Below, in pieces: positions 51,005 to 58,347 of a DNA stretch of 64,000 nt; position 1 is the first letter of the stretch; each line of letters starts with the position of its first letter. The stretch is from Streptomyces sp. NRRL WC-3605 (lineage in GTDB: Bacteria > Actinomycetota > Actinomycetes > Streptomycetales > Streptomycetaceae): positions 145,322 through 209,321 of the forward strand of contig NZ_LLZN01000050.1 of NCBI RefSeq assembly GCF_001509795.1, read 5' to 3'. The position numbers and the translations under genes were made by a program. The notes beneath the pieces were generated by a model, which saw only the letters and a list, made by a program, of their open reading frames with translations, had not been told where the DNA came from and did no database searches.

Positions 51005-51838
51005 TCAGGCGTTCTTGCGGCACAGGATCTCTCCGTGCAGGACGCTGAACCAGCCGTCCTCCCGACGCCCCCACTCCCGCCAGGCCTCCGCCACCTCCCG
51101 CAGCCCGTCCGCCGTCGCGTGCCCGCCCCCGACGGCCCGGTCCGCGTAGGCGGAGGCCACCGTGCGGTCCGCCCACAGCCCGCTCCACCAGGCCCGCTCC
51201 TCGGGCGTGGCGAACGTCCAGGTGCCCGAGGTGCAGGTGACGTCCGTGAGCCCGGCCGCCCGCGCCCAGGCCTTCAGCCGGCGCCCGGCGTCGGGCTCGC
51301 CGCCGTTGGCGCGCGCGACCCTGCGGTACAGGTCCAGCCAGGCGTCCATGCCGGCGGACGCCGGATACCAGGTCATCGCCGCGTAGTCGGAGTCCCGTAC
51401 CGCGATGAGGCCGTTCGGCCGGGTGACCCGCCGCATCTCGCGCAGGGCCGCCACCGGGTCGCCGACGTGCTGGAGGACCTGGTGCGCGTGGACCACGCAG
51501 AACGTGTCGTCCGGGAAGTCGAGGGCGTGCACGTCCCCGGCCGTGAACTCGATGTTCCCCAGGCCCCGTCCGGCGGCCGTGGCGCGCGCCTGCTCCAGGA
51601 CGCCCGGCTCCCGGTCGACCCCGGTGACGTGCCCGTCCGGGACCAGGGCCGCCAGGTCGGCGGTGATCGTGCCCGGGCCGCAGCCGATGTCCAGGATCCG
51701 CATGTGCGGCTTCAGGTGCCCGAGCAGGTAGGCCGCCGAATTGGCGGCGGTGCGCCAGGTGTGCGAGCGCAGGACGGACTCGTGATGTCCATGGGTGTAG
51801 ACGGCGGTCTCCCGCGTCCGCGACGGGCTCTCGGGCAT
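51005..51838 (-). CDS. Class I SAM-dependent methyltransferase (UbiE/Coq5-like)
   Basis: 277 aa. Motif I is MRILDIGCGPGTITADLAAL, then HVTGVDREPGVLEQAR, the acidic second strand, and HAHQVLQHVGDPVAALREMR, motif post-II/III of the UbiE group. The substrate is unknown. ATG at 51838 is chosen because GAGGGG lies 7 bases upstream. It converges with gvpK and is not part of the gas-vesicle operon. Confidence 0.88.
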   Translation of the reverse strand: MPESPSRTRETAVYTHGHHESVLRSHTWRTAANSAAYLLGHLKPHMRILDIGCGPGTITADLAALVPDGHVTGVDREPGVLEQARATAAGRGLGNIEFTAGDVHALDFPDDTFCVVHAHQVLQHVGDPVAALREMRRVTRPNGLIAVRDSDYAAMTWYPASAGMDAWLDLYRRVARANGGEPDAGRRLKAWARAAGLTDVTCTSGTWTFATPEERAWWSGLWADRTVASAYADRAVGGGHATADGLREVAEAWREWGRREDGWFSVLHGEILCRKNA

Positions 51839-51962
51839 GGCTGGTCCCCTCGTCTCGACGTACCGGGGCGGCGCGCCGCCGCTCCGGTCGGTACGCGTCA
51901 CCGTACGCCGTCGTCCCGCATGGTGATATCCATGTATCACCATGCGGGACGAGGAGAGGTGC

Positions 51963-53456
51963 TCAGGAACCCGGCAGCGGGCGGTACACCGTCAGCGCCT
52001 CCGGCAGTTTCTCCAGCGTCACCTCACCGCCCACCTCGGTGACTTCGCCGTCGTACGCCAGCAGCGTCCCCGGCTCCACGTCCGACAGCCGCAGCCGGCC
52101 GACCTGGACGGCCGCGTGGACGGGGGAGCGGCTCAGTGGACCGGCGACGGCGGCCGCGAGCAGCCGCAGCGCCGGCCGGCGCCCGCCGTGCACGACCCGG
52201 ACGTCGAGGACACCGTCCGCCAGGTCCAGCCGGCGTGCGGGCGCGAGCCCCACCCGGTGGTAGGTGCCGTTCCCGGCGAACAGCAGCCACAGCGGGTGGG
52301 CGCGGCCCGCGGCCGCCGCCCGCAGCGGGTGCCGGTCCCGGCGCAGCACACGGGCCGCCGCGATCACCCCGGCGGGCCAGTCGCCGACCTTGGGCGCGAA
52401 CCGGTCCCGCTCCCGTACCAGTTCCGGATACACGCCCAGGCTGCACGTGTTGAGGAACAGCCCGTGCCGGTCCGGGGTCCGGAACCGGCCCACGTCCACG
52501 CGGACCGCCTCGCCGCGCAGCACGGCCCGGCTCAGATCGGCCTCGTCCTCCACGCCCAGGTCCAGCGCGAAGTGGTTCAGGGTGCCGCCGGGCAGCACCG
52601 CCAGCGGCAGCCCGTGCCGCAGCGCCACCTCGGCCGCCGTGTTCACCGTCCCGTCGCCGCCGCACACCCCGAGCACCCGGGCGTGCCCGGCGGCCCGCTC
52701 CAACTCGGCGCCCACGTCGCGCGGTTCGCACTCCACGACCTCGGCACGCGGCAGCAGGTCCAGCAGGGCACGCACCCGGTCCGGGGTGCCCGAGCCCTTG
52801 TTCACGACCATCACCAGGCCGTCTCCCTCCGGCAGCGCGGGCACGTCCGCGCGCGGCCGGGCCGGCGGGACGCGCGGCTCGCGGGTCGGCACCAGCCCCC
52901 GTACGGCGAACGCGGCACCCGCCCCGAACGCCGCGCCCACCAGCACGTCGCTCGGGAAGTGCACCCCCGTGTAGACCCGGGACAGCGCCACCGACCAGGC
53001 GACCGGCGCCACGGCCAGCCCCCACTTCGGCGACTCCAGGGCCACCCCGGTCGCGAACGCGGCCGCCGACGCCGCGTGGCCCGACGGGAACGACGTGGTG
53101 ACCGGCTGCCGCTTCAGCTGCCGCACCCGCGGCACCGCGTCGAGACCCGGCCTGGGCCGGCGCACGGACCGCTTGCCGAGCGTGTTGATGGTCAGCGACG
53201 CCAGGCCCAGCGAGGCCAGACCGCGCGCCGCCGCCCGGCGGCCGCGGGGCGAGCGGGAGGCGGCGATGGCGGCCGCCGCGGCGAACCAGAGCACCCCGTG
53301 GTTGGCGCTCCGGCTCAGTCTCGGCAGGACCGGCTCGGCGAACGGCCAGTTCCGCTCGGCCGCGAACTCGAACAGCCGCGAGTCGAGCGCGAGCAACCGG
53401 TCGCGCAGGGCGTGCCGGCCGGGCAGGGGGACGGTGAGGTCGACGTCTGGGCTCAT
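51963..53456 (-). CDS. Fused PAP2 phosphatase - diacylglycerol kinase-like lipid kinase
   Basis: 497 aa. The N-terminal half (1-190) is a PAP2 phosphatase with all three motifs: K95-x6-RP, PSGH at 124-127, and SR-x5-H-x3-D at 159-170, within several membrane helices. The C-terminal half (about 210-497) is a DAGK/sphingosine-kinase catalytic domain with GGDGTVN at 266-272 and LPGGTLNHFALDLGV. One protein could therefore remove and add phosphate on lipid head groups. The ATG follows CAGGG. Fusions of this type occur in actinobacteria. Confidence 0.9.
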   Translation of the reverse strand: MSPDVDLTVPLPGRHALRDRLLALDSRLFEFAAERNWPFAEPVLPRLSRSANHGVLWFAAAAAIAASRSPRGRRAAARGLASLGLASLTINTLGKRSVRRPRPGLDAVPRVRQLKRQPVTTSFPSGHAASAAAFATGVALESPKWGLAVAPVAWSVALSRVYTGVHFPSDVLVGAAFGAGAAFAVRGLVPTREPRVPPARPRADVPALPEGDGLVMVVNKGSGTPDRVRALLDLLPRAEVVECEPRDVGAELERAAGHARVLGVCGGDGTVNTAAEVALRHGLPLAVLPGGTLNHFALDLGVEDEADLSRAVLRGEAVRVDVGRFRTPDRHGLFLNTCSLGVYPELVRERDRFAPKVGDWPAGVIAAARVLRRDRHPLRAAAAGRAHPLWLLFAGNGTYHRVGLAPARRLDLADGVLDVRVVHGGRRPALRLLAAAVAGPLSRSPVHAAVQVGRLRLSDVEPGTLLAYDGEVTEVGGEVTLEKLPEALTVYRPLPGS

Positions 53457-53528
53457 ACAGCCCTGGGTACCCTGAACCGGCCCCAGGCTGTCCGGTCCAC
53501 GCGGACCGACACACGAAGGAACCCGTCC

Positions 53529-54201
53529 ATGCGCCTGCTGCTCGTCCGTCACGGCCAGACCACCGCCAACGTGGAGTTCCTGCTCGACACGGCACCGCCC
53601 GGAGCGCCTCTGACGGCGCTCGGCGAACAGCAGGCGGCCGCCCTGCCCGACGCGCTCGCCGACGAGGACATCGAGGCGGTACGCCTCCACCCTGATCCGC
53701 ACCCAGGCCACCGCCGCGCCGCTCGCCGCCGCCCGGGGCCTGGACGTCCTGGTGCGCGACGGCATCCGCGAGGTCTTCGCCGGCGACCTGGAGCTGCTGG
53801 ACGGCCACTCCGAGCGGGCCGAGCCGTACATGCGGACCGTGTTCGCGTGGGCCGCGGGGGAGACGTCCCTGCGGATGCCGGGCGGCGAGAGCGGCGACGA
53901 GGCGCTCGGACGCTACGACGCGGTGATCGCCGAGGCCGCGGACAGCGGGGCCCGGACGGTCGCGATGGTCAGCCACGGCGCCGCCATCCGCATGTGGATC
54001 GCGGCCCGCGCCGCCAACGTCGACGTCGACTTCGCCGCGTCCCACCCGCTGCGGAACACCGGCGTCGTGATCCTGGAGGGCACCCCCGGCGAGGGCTGGA
54101 AGGCGCTGTCCTGGGCGGGCGCGGTCGTGGCCCCGGCGGGCGAGGGCGGACCCACGGGCCGGCCCGTCGACGAGCGGCCGTGGCAGGAGCCGGGGCGATA
54201 A
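53529..54201 (+). pseudogene. Histidine phosphatase (phosphoglycerate-mutase-like), frameshifted
   Basis: The N-terminal part from ATG 53529 (ribosome-binding site AAGGAA) reads MRLLLVRHGQTTANVEFLLD, the RHG active-site motif, to about 53680 (DEDIEAV). Beyond that the frame fails, but the rest of the domain continues in the next frame: STLIRTQATAAPLAAARG, then VRDGIREVFAGDLELLDGHS and MVSHGAAIRMWIAA with the second catalytic His, ending at 54201. Two bases seem to be missing at 53680-53681, where family members read E/D-A-(L/V)-Y-A-S. Either a real pseudogene or a sequencing error. Without the shift it would be about 224 aa. Confidence 0.8.
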
Positions 54202-54243
54202 GCGTTTGCCCGCGCTCCCGGCCGCCCCGCAGAATGCGGCCTC

Positions 54244-55863
54244 ATGGGACATCTGGAAGCCGCGCACCTCGAATACCACCTCCCCGACGGGAGGGCGCTG
54301 CTCGGCGATGTCTCGTTCCGGGTGGGTGAGGGCGCCGTCGTGGCGCTGGTCGGGCCGAACGGCGCCGGCAAGACCACCCTGCTCCGGCTGATCTCCGGCG
54401 AGCTGAAACCGCACGGGGGCACCGTCACGGTCAGCGGCGGGCTCGGCGTGATGCGCCAGTTCGTCGGCTCCGTCCGCGACGAGACGACCGTACGGGACCT
54501 GCTGGTCTCGGTGGCGCCGCCGCGCATCCGGGAGGCCGCGCGGGCCGTCGACGCGGCCGAGCACGCGATCATGACGGTCGACGACGAGGCCGCCCAGCTG
54601 CGGTACGCCCAGGCGCTCGCCGACTGGGCGGAGGCGCGCGGCTACGAGTCCGAGACCCTGTGGGACATGTGCACCACGGCCGCGCTCGGCGTGCCGTACG
54701 AGAAGGCGCAGTGGCGGCAGGTGCGGACCCTGTCCGGCGGCGAGCAGAAGCGGCTGGTGCTGGAGGCGCTGCTGCGCGGCACCGACGAGGTCCTGCTGCT
54801 GGACGAGCCGGACAACTACCTCGACGTGCCTGGTAAGCGCTGGCTGGAGGAGCGGCTGAAGGAGACCCGCAAGACGGTCCTGTTCGTCTCCCACGACCGC
54901 GAACTCCTGGCCCGCGCCGCCGAGAAGATCGTCTCGGTGGAGCCCTCACCGGCCGGCGCGGACGCGTGGGTGCACGGCGGCGGCTTCACGACCTACCACG
55001 AGGCCCGCCGCCAGCGCTTCGCCCGCTTCGAGGAGCTGCGCAAACGGTGGGACGAGAAGCACGCCCAGCTGAAGAAGCTCGTGCTGACCCTTCGTCAGGC
55101 CGCCGAGAACAGCCCCGACATGGCGTCCCGCTACCGGGCCGCCCAGACCCGGCTGCGCAAGTTCGAGGAGGCCGGTCCGCCGCCCGAGCCGCCCCGCGAA
55201 CAGGACATCCGGATGCGGCTCAAGGGCGGCCGTACCGGCGTGCGGGCCGTCACCTGCGAGGACCTCGAACTGACCGGCCTGATGAAGCCGTTCTCGCTGG
55301 AGGTGTTCTACGGCGAACGCGTCGCCGTCCTCGGCTCCAACGGCTCCGGGAAATCCCACTTCCTGCGCCTGCTGGCGGGGGAGGACGTCGCCCACACCGG
55401 TCACTGGAAGCTCGGCGCGCGCGTGGTGCCCGGGCACTTCGCCCAGACCCACGCCCACCCCGAGCTGCTGGGCCGCACCCTGCTCGACATCCTGTGGAAG
55501 GAGCACGCCCAGGACCGGGGCGCCGCCATGTCCCGGCTGCGCCGCTACGAGCTGACCCAGCAGGCCGAGCAGACCTTCGACCGGCTCTCGGGCGGACAGC
55601 AGGCCCGCTTCCAGATCCTTCTGCTGGAGCTGGAGGGGGTCACGGCCCTGCTGCTCGACGAGCCCACCGACAACCTCGACCTGGAGTCCGCCGAGGCGCT
55701 CCAGGAGGGGCTGGAGGCGTTCGAGGGCACCGTGCTGGCGGTCACCCACGACCGCTGGTTCGCCCGCTCCTTCGACCGCTACCTGGTCTTCGGCAGCGAC
55801 GGCCGCGTCCGCGAGACCCCGGAACCGGTCTGGGACGAGCGCCGCGTGCAGCGGGCCCGCTAG
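54244..55863 (+). CDS. ABC-F family ATPase
   Basis: 539 aa with two ATPase domains in one chain and no membrane segments. Domain 1: Walker A GPNGAGKTT at about 38, signature LSGGEQKR, Walker B LLLDEPDNYLD. A charged linker (about 245-330; RFARFEELRKRWDEKHAQLK) joins it to domain 2: GSNGSGKSH, LSGGQQAR, LLLDEPTDNLD. ABC-F proteins bind ribosomes and some give antibiotic resistance; whether this one is a resistance or a housekeeping type is not predictable. CAGAAT 8 bases before the ATG is a weak -10. Confidence 0.92.
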   Translation: MGHLEAAHLEYHLPDGRALLGDVSFRVGEGAVVALVGPNGAGKTTLLRLISGELKPHGGTVTVSGGLGVMRQFVGSVRDETTVRDLLVSVAPPRIREAARAVDAAEHAIMTVDDEAAQLRYAQALADWAEARGYESETLWDMCTTAALGVPYEKAQWRQVRTLSGGEQKRLVLEALLRGTDEVLLLDEPDNYLDVPGKRWLEERLKETRKTVLFVSHDRELLARAAEKIVSVEPSPAGADAWVHGGGFTTYHEARRQRFARFEELRKRWDEKHAQLKKLVLTLRQAAENSPDMASRYRAAQTRLRKFEEAGPPPEPPREQDIRMRLKGGRTGVRAVTCEDLELTGLMKPFSLEVFYGERVAVLGSNGSGKSHFLRLLAGEDVAHTGHWKLGARVVPGHFAQTHAHPELLGRTLLDILWKEHAQDRGAAMSRLRRYELTQQAEQTFDRLSGGQQARFQILLLELEGVTALLLDEPTDNLDLESAEALQEGLEAFEGTVLAVTHDRWFARSFDRYLVFGSDGRVRETPEPVWDERRVQRAR

Positions 55864-56164
55864 CACCCGCCAGCGGGCCGCCTAGCACCCCCTCACCCGC
55901 ATGGGCGAAGACCGCCCGGCGTCCGGCTCGGCCGGGTGGGCGGCCACGGCCCGGGCCGTCGGACGGCGCTCGTGCGGCGTGTCCTCCCTCCGTACGCGCC
56001 TCGTACGCGTCCTCCGCGGGCCGGGGCGTGCGGGGGCGTGCCGCCCCACACGGAGGCCCCTGGGCCGGGGTGTTCGTACAGTGGATGCAGAAAGGCGAGG
56101 TCCATGACTGTCTCCCGTGCGCCTCTCTGGGGCTGTGTGATCGGCGGGCGGGTACCCGGACGGC
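55864..56164. other. Intergenic region between the ABC-F and DUF6158-like genes
   Basis: 301 bases with no recognised gene. It starts with an imperfect direct repeat of about 20 bases (CAGCGGGCC...TAGCACCC twice, the first copy spanning the ABC-F stop), then a GC-rich stretch, then a promoter-like TACAGT (56077-56082) followed by a tiny open frame at 56104. A SigB-like GGGTAC lies at 56150-56155 with GGCT 15 bases upstream. Confidence 0.5.
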
Positions 56165-56172
56165 ATGGTTGA
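56104..56172 (+). CDS. Possible 22-aa leader peptide
   Basis: An ATG with AAAGGCGAGG 3 bases upstream opens a frame of 22 codons (MTVSRAPLWGCVIGGRVPGR and HG) whose TGA overlaps the next gene's ATG at 56165. It could be a small translated leader coupling translation to the DUF6158-like gene. No family or conservation evidence is available from one sequence, so it may be chance. Confidence 0.25.
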   Translation: MTVSRAPLWGCVIGGRVPGRHG

Positions 56173-56461
56173 ACACGACGAGCGGGGCACCACGATGACC
56201 GGAGTCGACCCCGGCCGGCTGGACGATCAGCAGCTCATGAAGGAGCTGGAGACCATCCACCGGACGCGCCACGACACGCTGCTGTACGGCTCGAACGACG
56301 CGCTGCGGGCCCACAACGAACGCATGGCCCAGCTGGAGGGCGAGTACCTGCGCCGCAATCCCGGCCGCCTCGTGGCGGCCGGCCGGACCCGTGAGGGCGC
56401 CCGGGACCGCGACGCGGGCGGCACCCCGCCCACGGCGTCCGGCGCCACCGGGAGCGGCTGA
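56165..56461 (+). CDS. Small actinobacterial protein, DUF6158-like
   Basis: 98 aa, soluble and highly charged. The central part GRLDDQQLMKELETIHRTRH and ERMAQLEGEYLRRNPGRLVA is a helical unit I recognise from a conserved actinobacterial family of unknown function (DUF6158, from memory). The last 25 residues are Gly/Pro-rich. The start may instead be ATG at 56195, preceded by GAGCGGGG. GGGTAC ten bases before 56165, with a weak GGCT -35, suggests stress-sigma control. Confidence 0.65.
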   Translation: MVEHDERGTTMTGVDPGRLDDQQLMKELETIHRTRHDTLLYGSNDALRAHNERMAQLEGEYLRRNPGRLVAAGRTREGARDRDAGGTPPTASGATGSG

Positions 56462-56533
56462 GCGCACGGACGCGCCGGACGCGGAACCCGTGGTCCCGCG
56501 CCCGGTGCGTCGGCCGCCGTGTGCGCCCGCCCG

Positions 56534-57085
56534 TCAGGCGGCCTGCTTGGATTCGGCGGCGAACACCTCGAGGTACGTCTGGCAGAACGCCTTCAGGTCG
56601 TCCGGCTTCCGGCTCGTGACCAGCTTGCTCGGCGCGTGGTCGCAGACCTGCACCTGCTCGTCGACCCAGGTCCCGCCCGCGTTGCGGATGTCCGTCCGCA
56701 GACTCGGCCACGACGTCAGGACGCGGCCGCGTACGACGTCCGCCTCCACCAGCGTCCACGGGGCGTGACAGATCGCCGCGACCGGCAGGCCCCGCTCGAA
56801 GAAGTCCTTGACGAATGCGACGGCCTTCTCGTCCATCCGCAGGAAGTCCGGGTTGGCGACCCCGCCGGGCAGGACCAGCCCGCCGAAGTCCCCGGCCGAC
56901 GTCTCCCCGACGACCTCCTGCACGGGGAACGTGTCCGCCTTGTCGAGGTGGTCGAACGCCTGGATCTCCCCGGACTGCGTCGACAGGAGCACCGGCTCGT
57001 GACCGGCGTCCTTCGCGGCCTGCCAGGGCTCGGTCAGCTCGACCTGCTCGACGCCCTCGGGGGCGGTCAGAAATGCGATGCGCAT
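56534..57085 (-). CDS. PfpI/DJ-1 family protein (type 1 glutamine-amidotransferase-like)
   Basis: 183 aa. The nucleophile elbow is VAAICHAPWTLVEADVVRGR, with the Cys followed by His as in PfpI/YhbO, and the earlier acidic residue lies in LVLPGGVANPDFLRMDEK. Members are stress-linked proteases, deglycases or chaperones. ATG at 57085 follows GGAG. It lies 35 bases downstream of the CBS gene on the same strand, so the two, with the DUF2795-like gene, probably form a stress operon. Confidence 0.9.
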   Translation of the reverse strand: MRIAFLTAPEGVEQVELTEPWQAAKDAGHEPVLLSTQSGEIQAFDHLDKADTFPVQEVVGETSAGDFGGLVLPGGVANPDFLRMDEKAVAFVKDFFERGLPVAAICHAPWTLVEADVVRGRVLTSWPSLRTDIRNAGGTWVDEQVQVCDHAPSKLVTSRKPDDLKAFCQTYLEVFAAESKQAA

Positions 57086-57120
57086 GATGTCTCCGCGTTC
57101 TCGTCGGTCTCGTATGTCGT

Positions 57121-57540
57121 TCACTCGTTCGGGCCGGCCCTGCTGATGTCGGCGAGCGCCGAGCGGGGGTCGCCGTCCTCGGCCAGGTCACCGATGCTCA
57201 GCACGCCGACCGGCAGGCCGTCCTCGACGACCGGCAGCCGCCGTACCGCGTGCTCGCGCATCAGCGCGACGGCCACGGACAGCCGCTCGTGCGGCCCCAC
57301 GACCACGGGACGCGGCGTGCACACGGCCCCGGCGGCCACGGCCGACGGATCCATGCCCTCGGCGACGGCCCGGACCACGATGTCCCGGTCGGTGAGCACA
57401 CCGGCCACGTCCTGACCGTCCGCGACCACCACGTCACCGATGTCCTGCGCCCGCATCAGCCGGGCCGCCTCGGCGAGCGAGGCGTCCGGGCGGACGGCGG
57501 CGACACCCGCGGTCATGACGTCCTTCACCAGCGCGGACAT
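57121..57540 (-). CDS. Two-CBS-domain protein
   Basis: 139 aa: a tandem CBS pair and little else. First CBS: VKDVMTAGVAAVRPDASLAE to VAGVLTDRDIVVRAVAEG; second: VVVGPHERLSVAVALMREHA to LPVGVLSIGDLAED. Such pairs bind adenosine nucleotides and regulate partners. GGGAGGGG precedes the ATG. Middle gene of the minus-strand set DUF2795-like, CBS, PfpI. Confidence 0.92.
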   Translation of the reverse strand: MSALVKDVMTAGVAAVRPDASLAEAARLMRAQDIGDVVVADGQDVAGVLTDRDIVVRAVAEGMDPSAVAAGAVCTPRPVVVGPHERLSVAVALMREHAVRRLPVVEDGLPVGVLSIGDLAEDGDPRSALADISRAGPNE

Positions 57541-57637
57541 GCCCGCCCCTCCCTCGTACGTCTCTCGTACGGCCGCACGGCGGCACCGCGGCGGTGTCGC
57601 CACGACCCGCCGCGGCACCCGGCCGTACGGCCGGATC

Positions 57638-58030
57638 TCAGCGCCGCTCGCCGCGTCCGCCGTCCGTCAGCGCCTCGGCCAGTTGCTGCACGTTGGCGTA
57701 CCGCTCGGAGCGCGGCAGGCGCCCCACGGGGTCGGCCAGAGTGTCGGGCGCGTGGGAGCGCCGCAGCTCGCCCGCCAGCTCCCGCGGGCCCGCCGGGAAG
57801 GAGTGGCGGCGCAGGATCCGCGCCAGTTCCAGCCGGACCGTCTCCAGGGACGCCGCCGACGACCCCGGGGCCACCGGGCCGCCCGCGACCAGCGGATCGT
57901 CGTCGGCGGACGGCTCCGGGTCGTGCCACTCCTCCGCCCGGGTGGGGTGCCCGGACCGCAGCAACCCTTGTAGTTCGTGCTTCATCTCGTCGTCACGGTG
58001 AACGCTCAGCCGGTCGCTGCCTCGCTGCAT
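57638..58030 (-). CDS. DUF2795-like protein
   Basis: 130 aa. The N-terminal part (about 1-55) is polar and disordered. The C-terminal part LELARILRRHSFPAGPRELA followed by LPRSERYANVQQLAEAL resembles the DUF2795 domain seen in actinobacterial stress proteins. The function is unknown. ATG at 58030 follows GGAGGGAG, which fixes the start. A good SigB-type promoter lies 35-59 bases upstream. First gene of the likely stress operon with CBS and PfpI. Confidence 0.72.
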   Translation of the reverse strand: MQRGSDRLSVHRDDEMKHELQGLLRSGHPTRAEEWHDPEPSADDDPLVAGGPVAPGSSAASLETVRLELARILRRHSFPAGPRELAGELRRSHAPDTLADPVGRLPRSERYANVQQLAEALTDGGRGERR

Positions 58031-58064
58031 GACTCCCTCCAGATCCTTCGGGGCTCCGCACCGC

Positions 58065-58089
58065 GTACCCGTCCACCGGAGGCCGACAC
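58065..58089 (-). promoter_or_regulatory. SigB-type promoter (GTGT-N15-GGGTAC)
   Basis: Read on the minus strand, GTGT (complement of 58086-58089) is followed after 15 bases by GGGTAC (complement of 58065-58070), fitting GNNT-N14-16-GGGTAY. It points towards the DUF2795-like gene starting at 58030. The SigB-family sigma gene lies 2.4 kb away. Confidence 0.65.
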
Positions 58090-58176
58090 GGGGGTTTGCG
58101 GACCGGAACCGGGGAGACCCGGACGTCTCACCCCCCGAGTCACCCCCCGCGCGACGTTCTGGGGAAGGACCCTGTC

Positions 58177-58332
58177 ATGGCACTGCTCGCCGTGCTGCTG
58201 CCGATCCTGATGCTCTGCGTGACGCTGGCGCTGGGACGCTACGAGGACCTGCTCCTGCCGGAGGACCCCGAACCCCTCCCGTCGGAGGGCCGGGGCCTGG
58301 TCACGGAGCGGGCGGCCACCTCTGGGGACTGA
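58177..58332 (+). CDS. 51-aa single-span membrane protein
   Basis: MALLAVLLPILMLCVTLALG is a full membrane helix, followed by a short acidic and Pro-rich cytoplasmic or outside tail (RYEDLLLPEDPEPLPSEGRG). GGGGAAGGA lies 8 bases before the ATG, a strong ribosome-binding site that argues for a real gene. GTTT at 58094 with GGGAGA 14 bases later is an imperfect SigB-type promoter. It ends 15 bases from a convergent gene. No known family recognised. Confidence 0.65.
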   Translation: MALLAVLLPILMLCVTLALGRYEDLLLPEDPEPLPSEGRGLVTERAATSGD

Positions 58333-58347
58333 CCCCGGACCGGTCCG

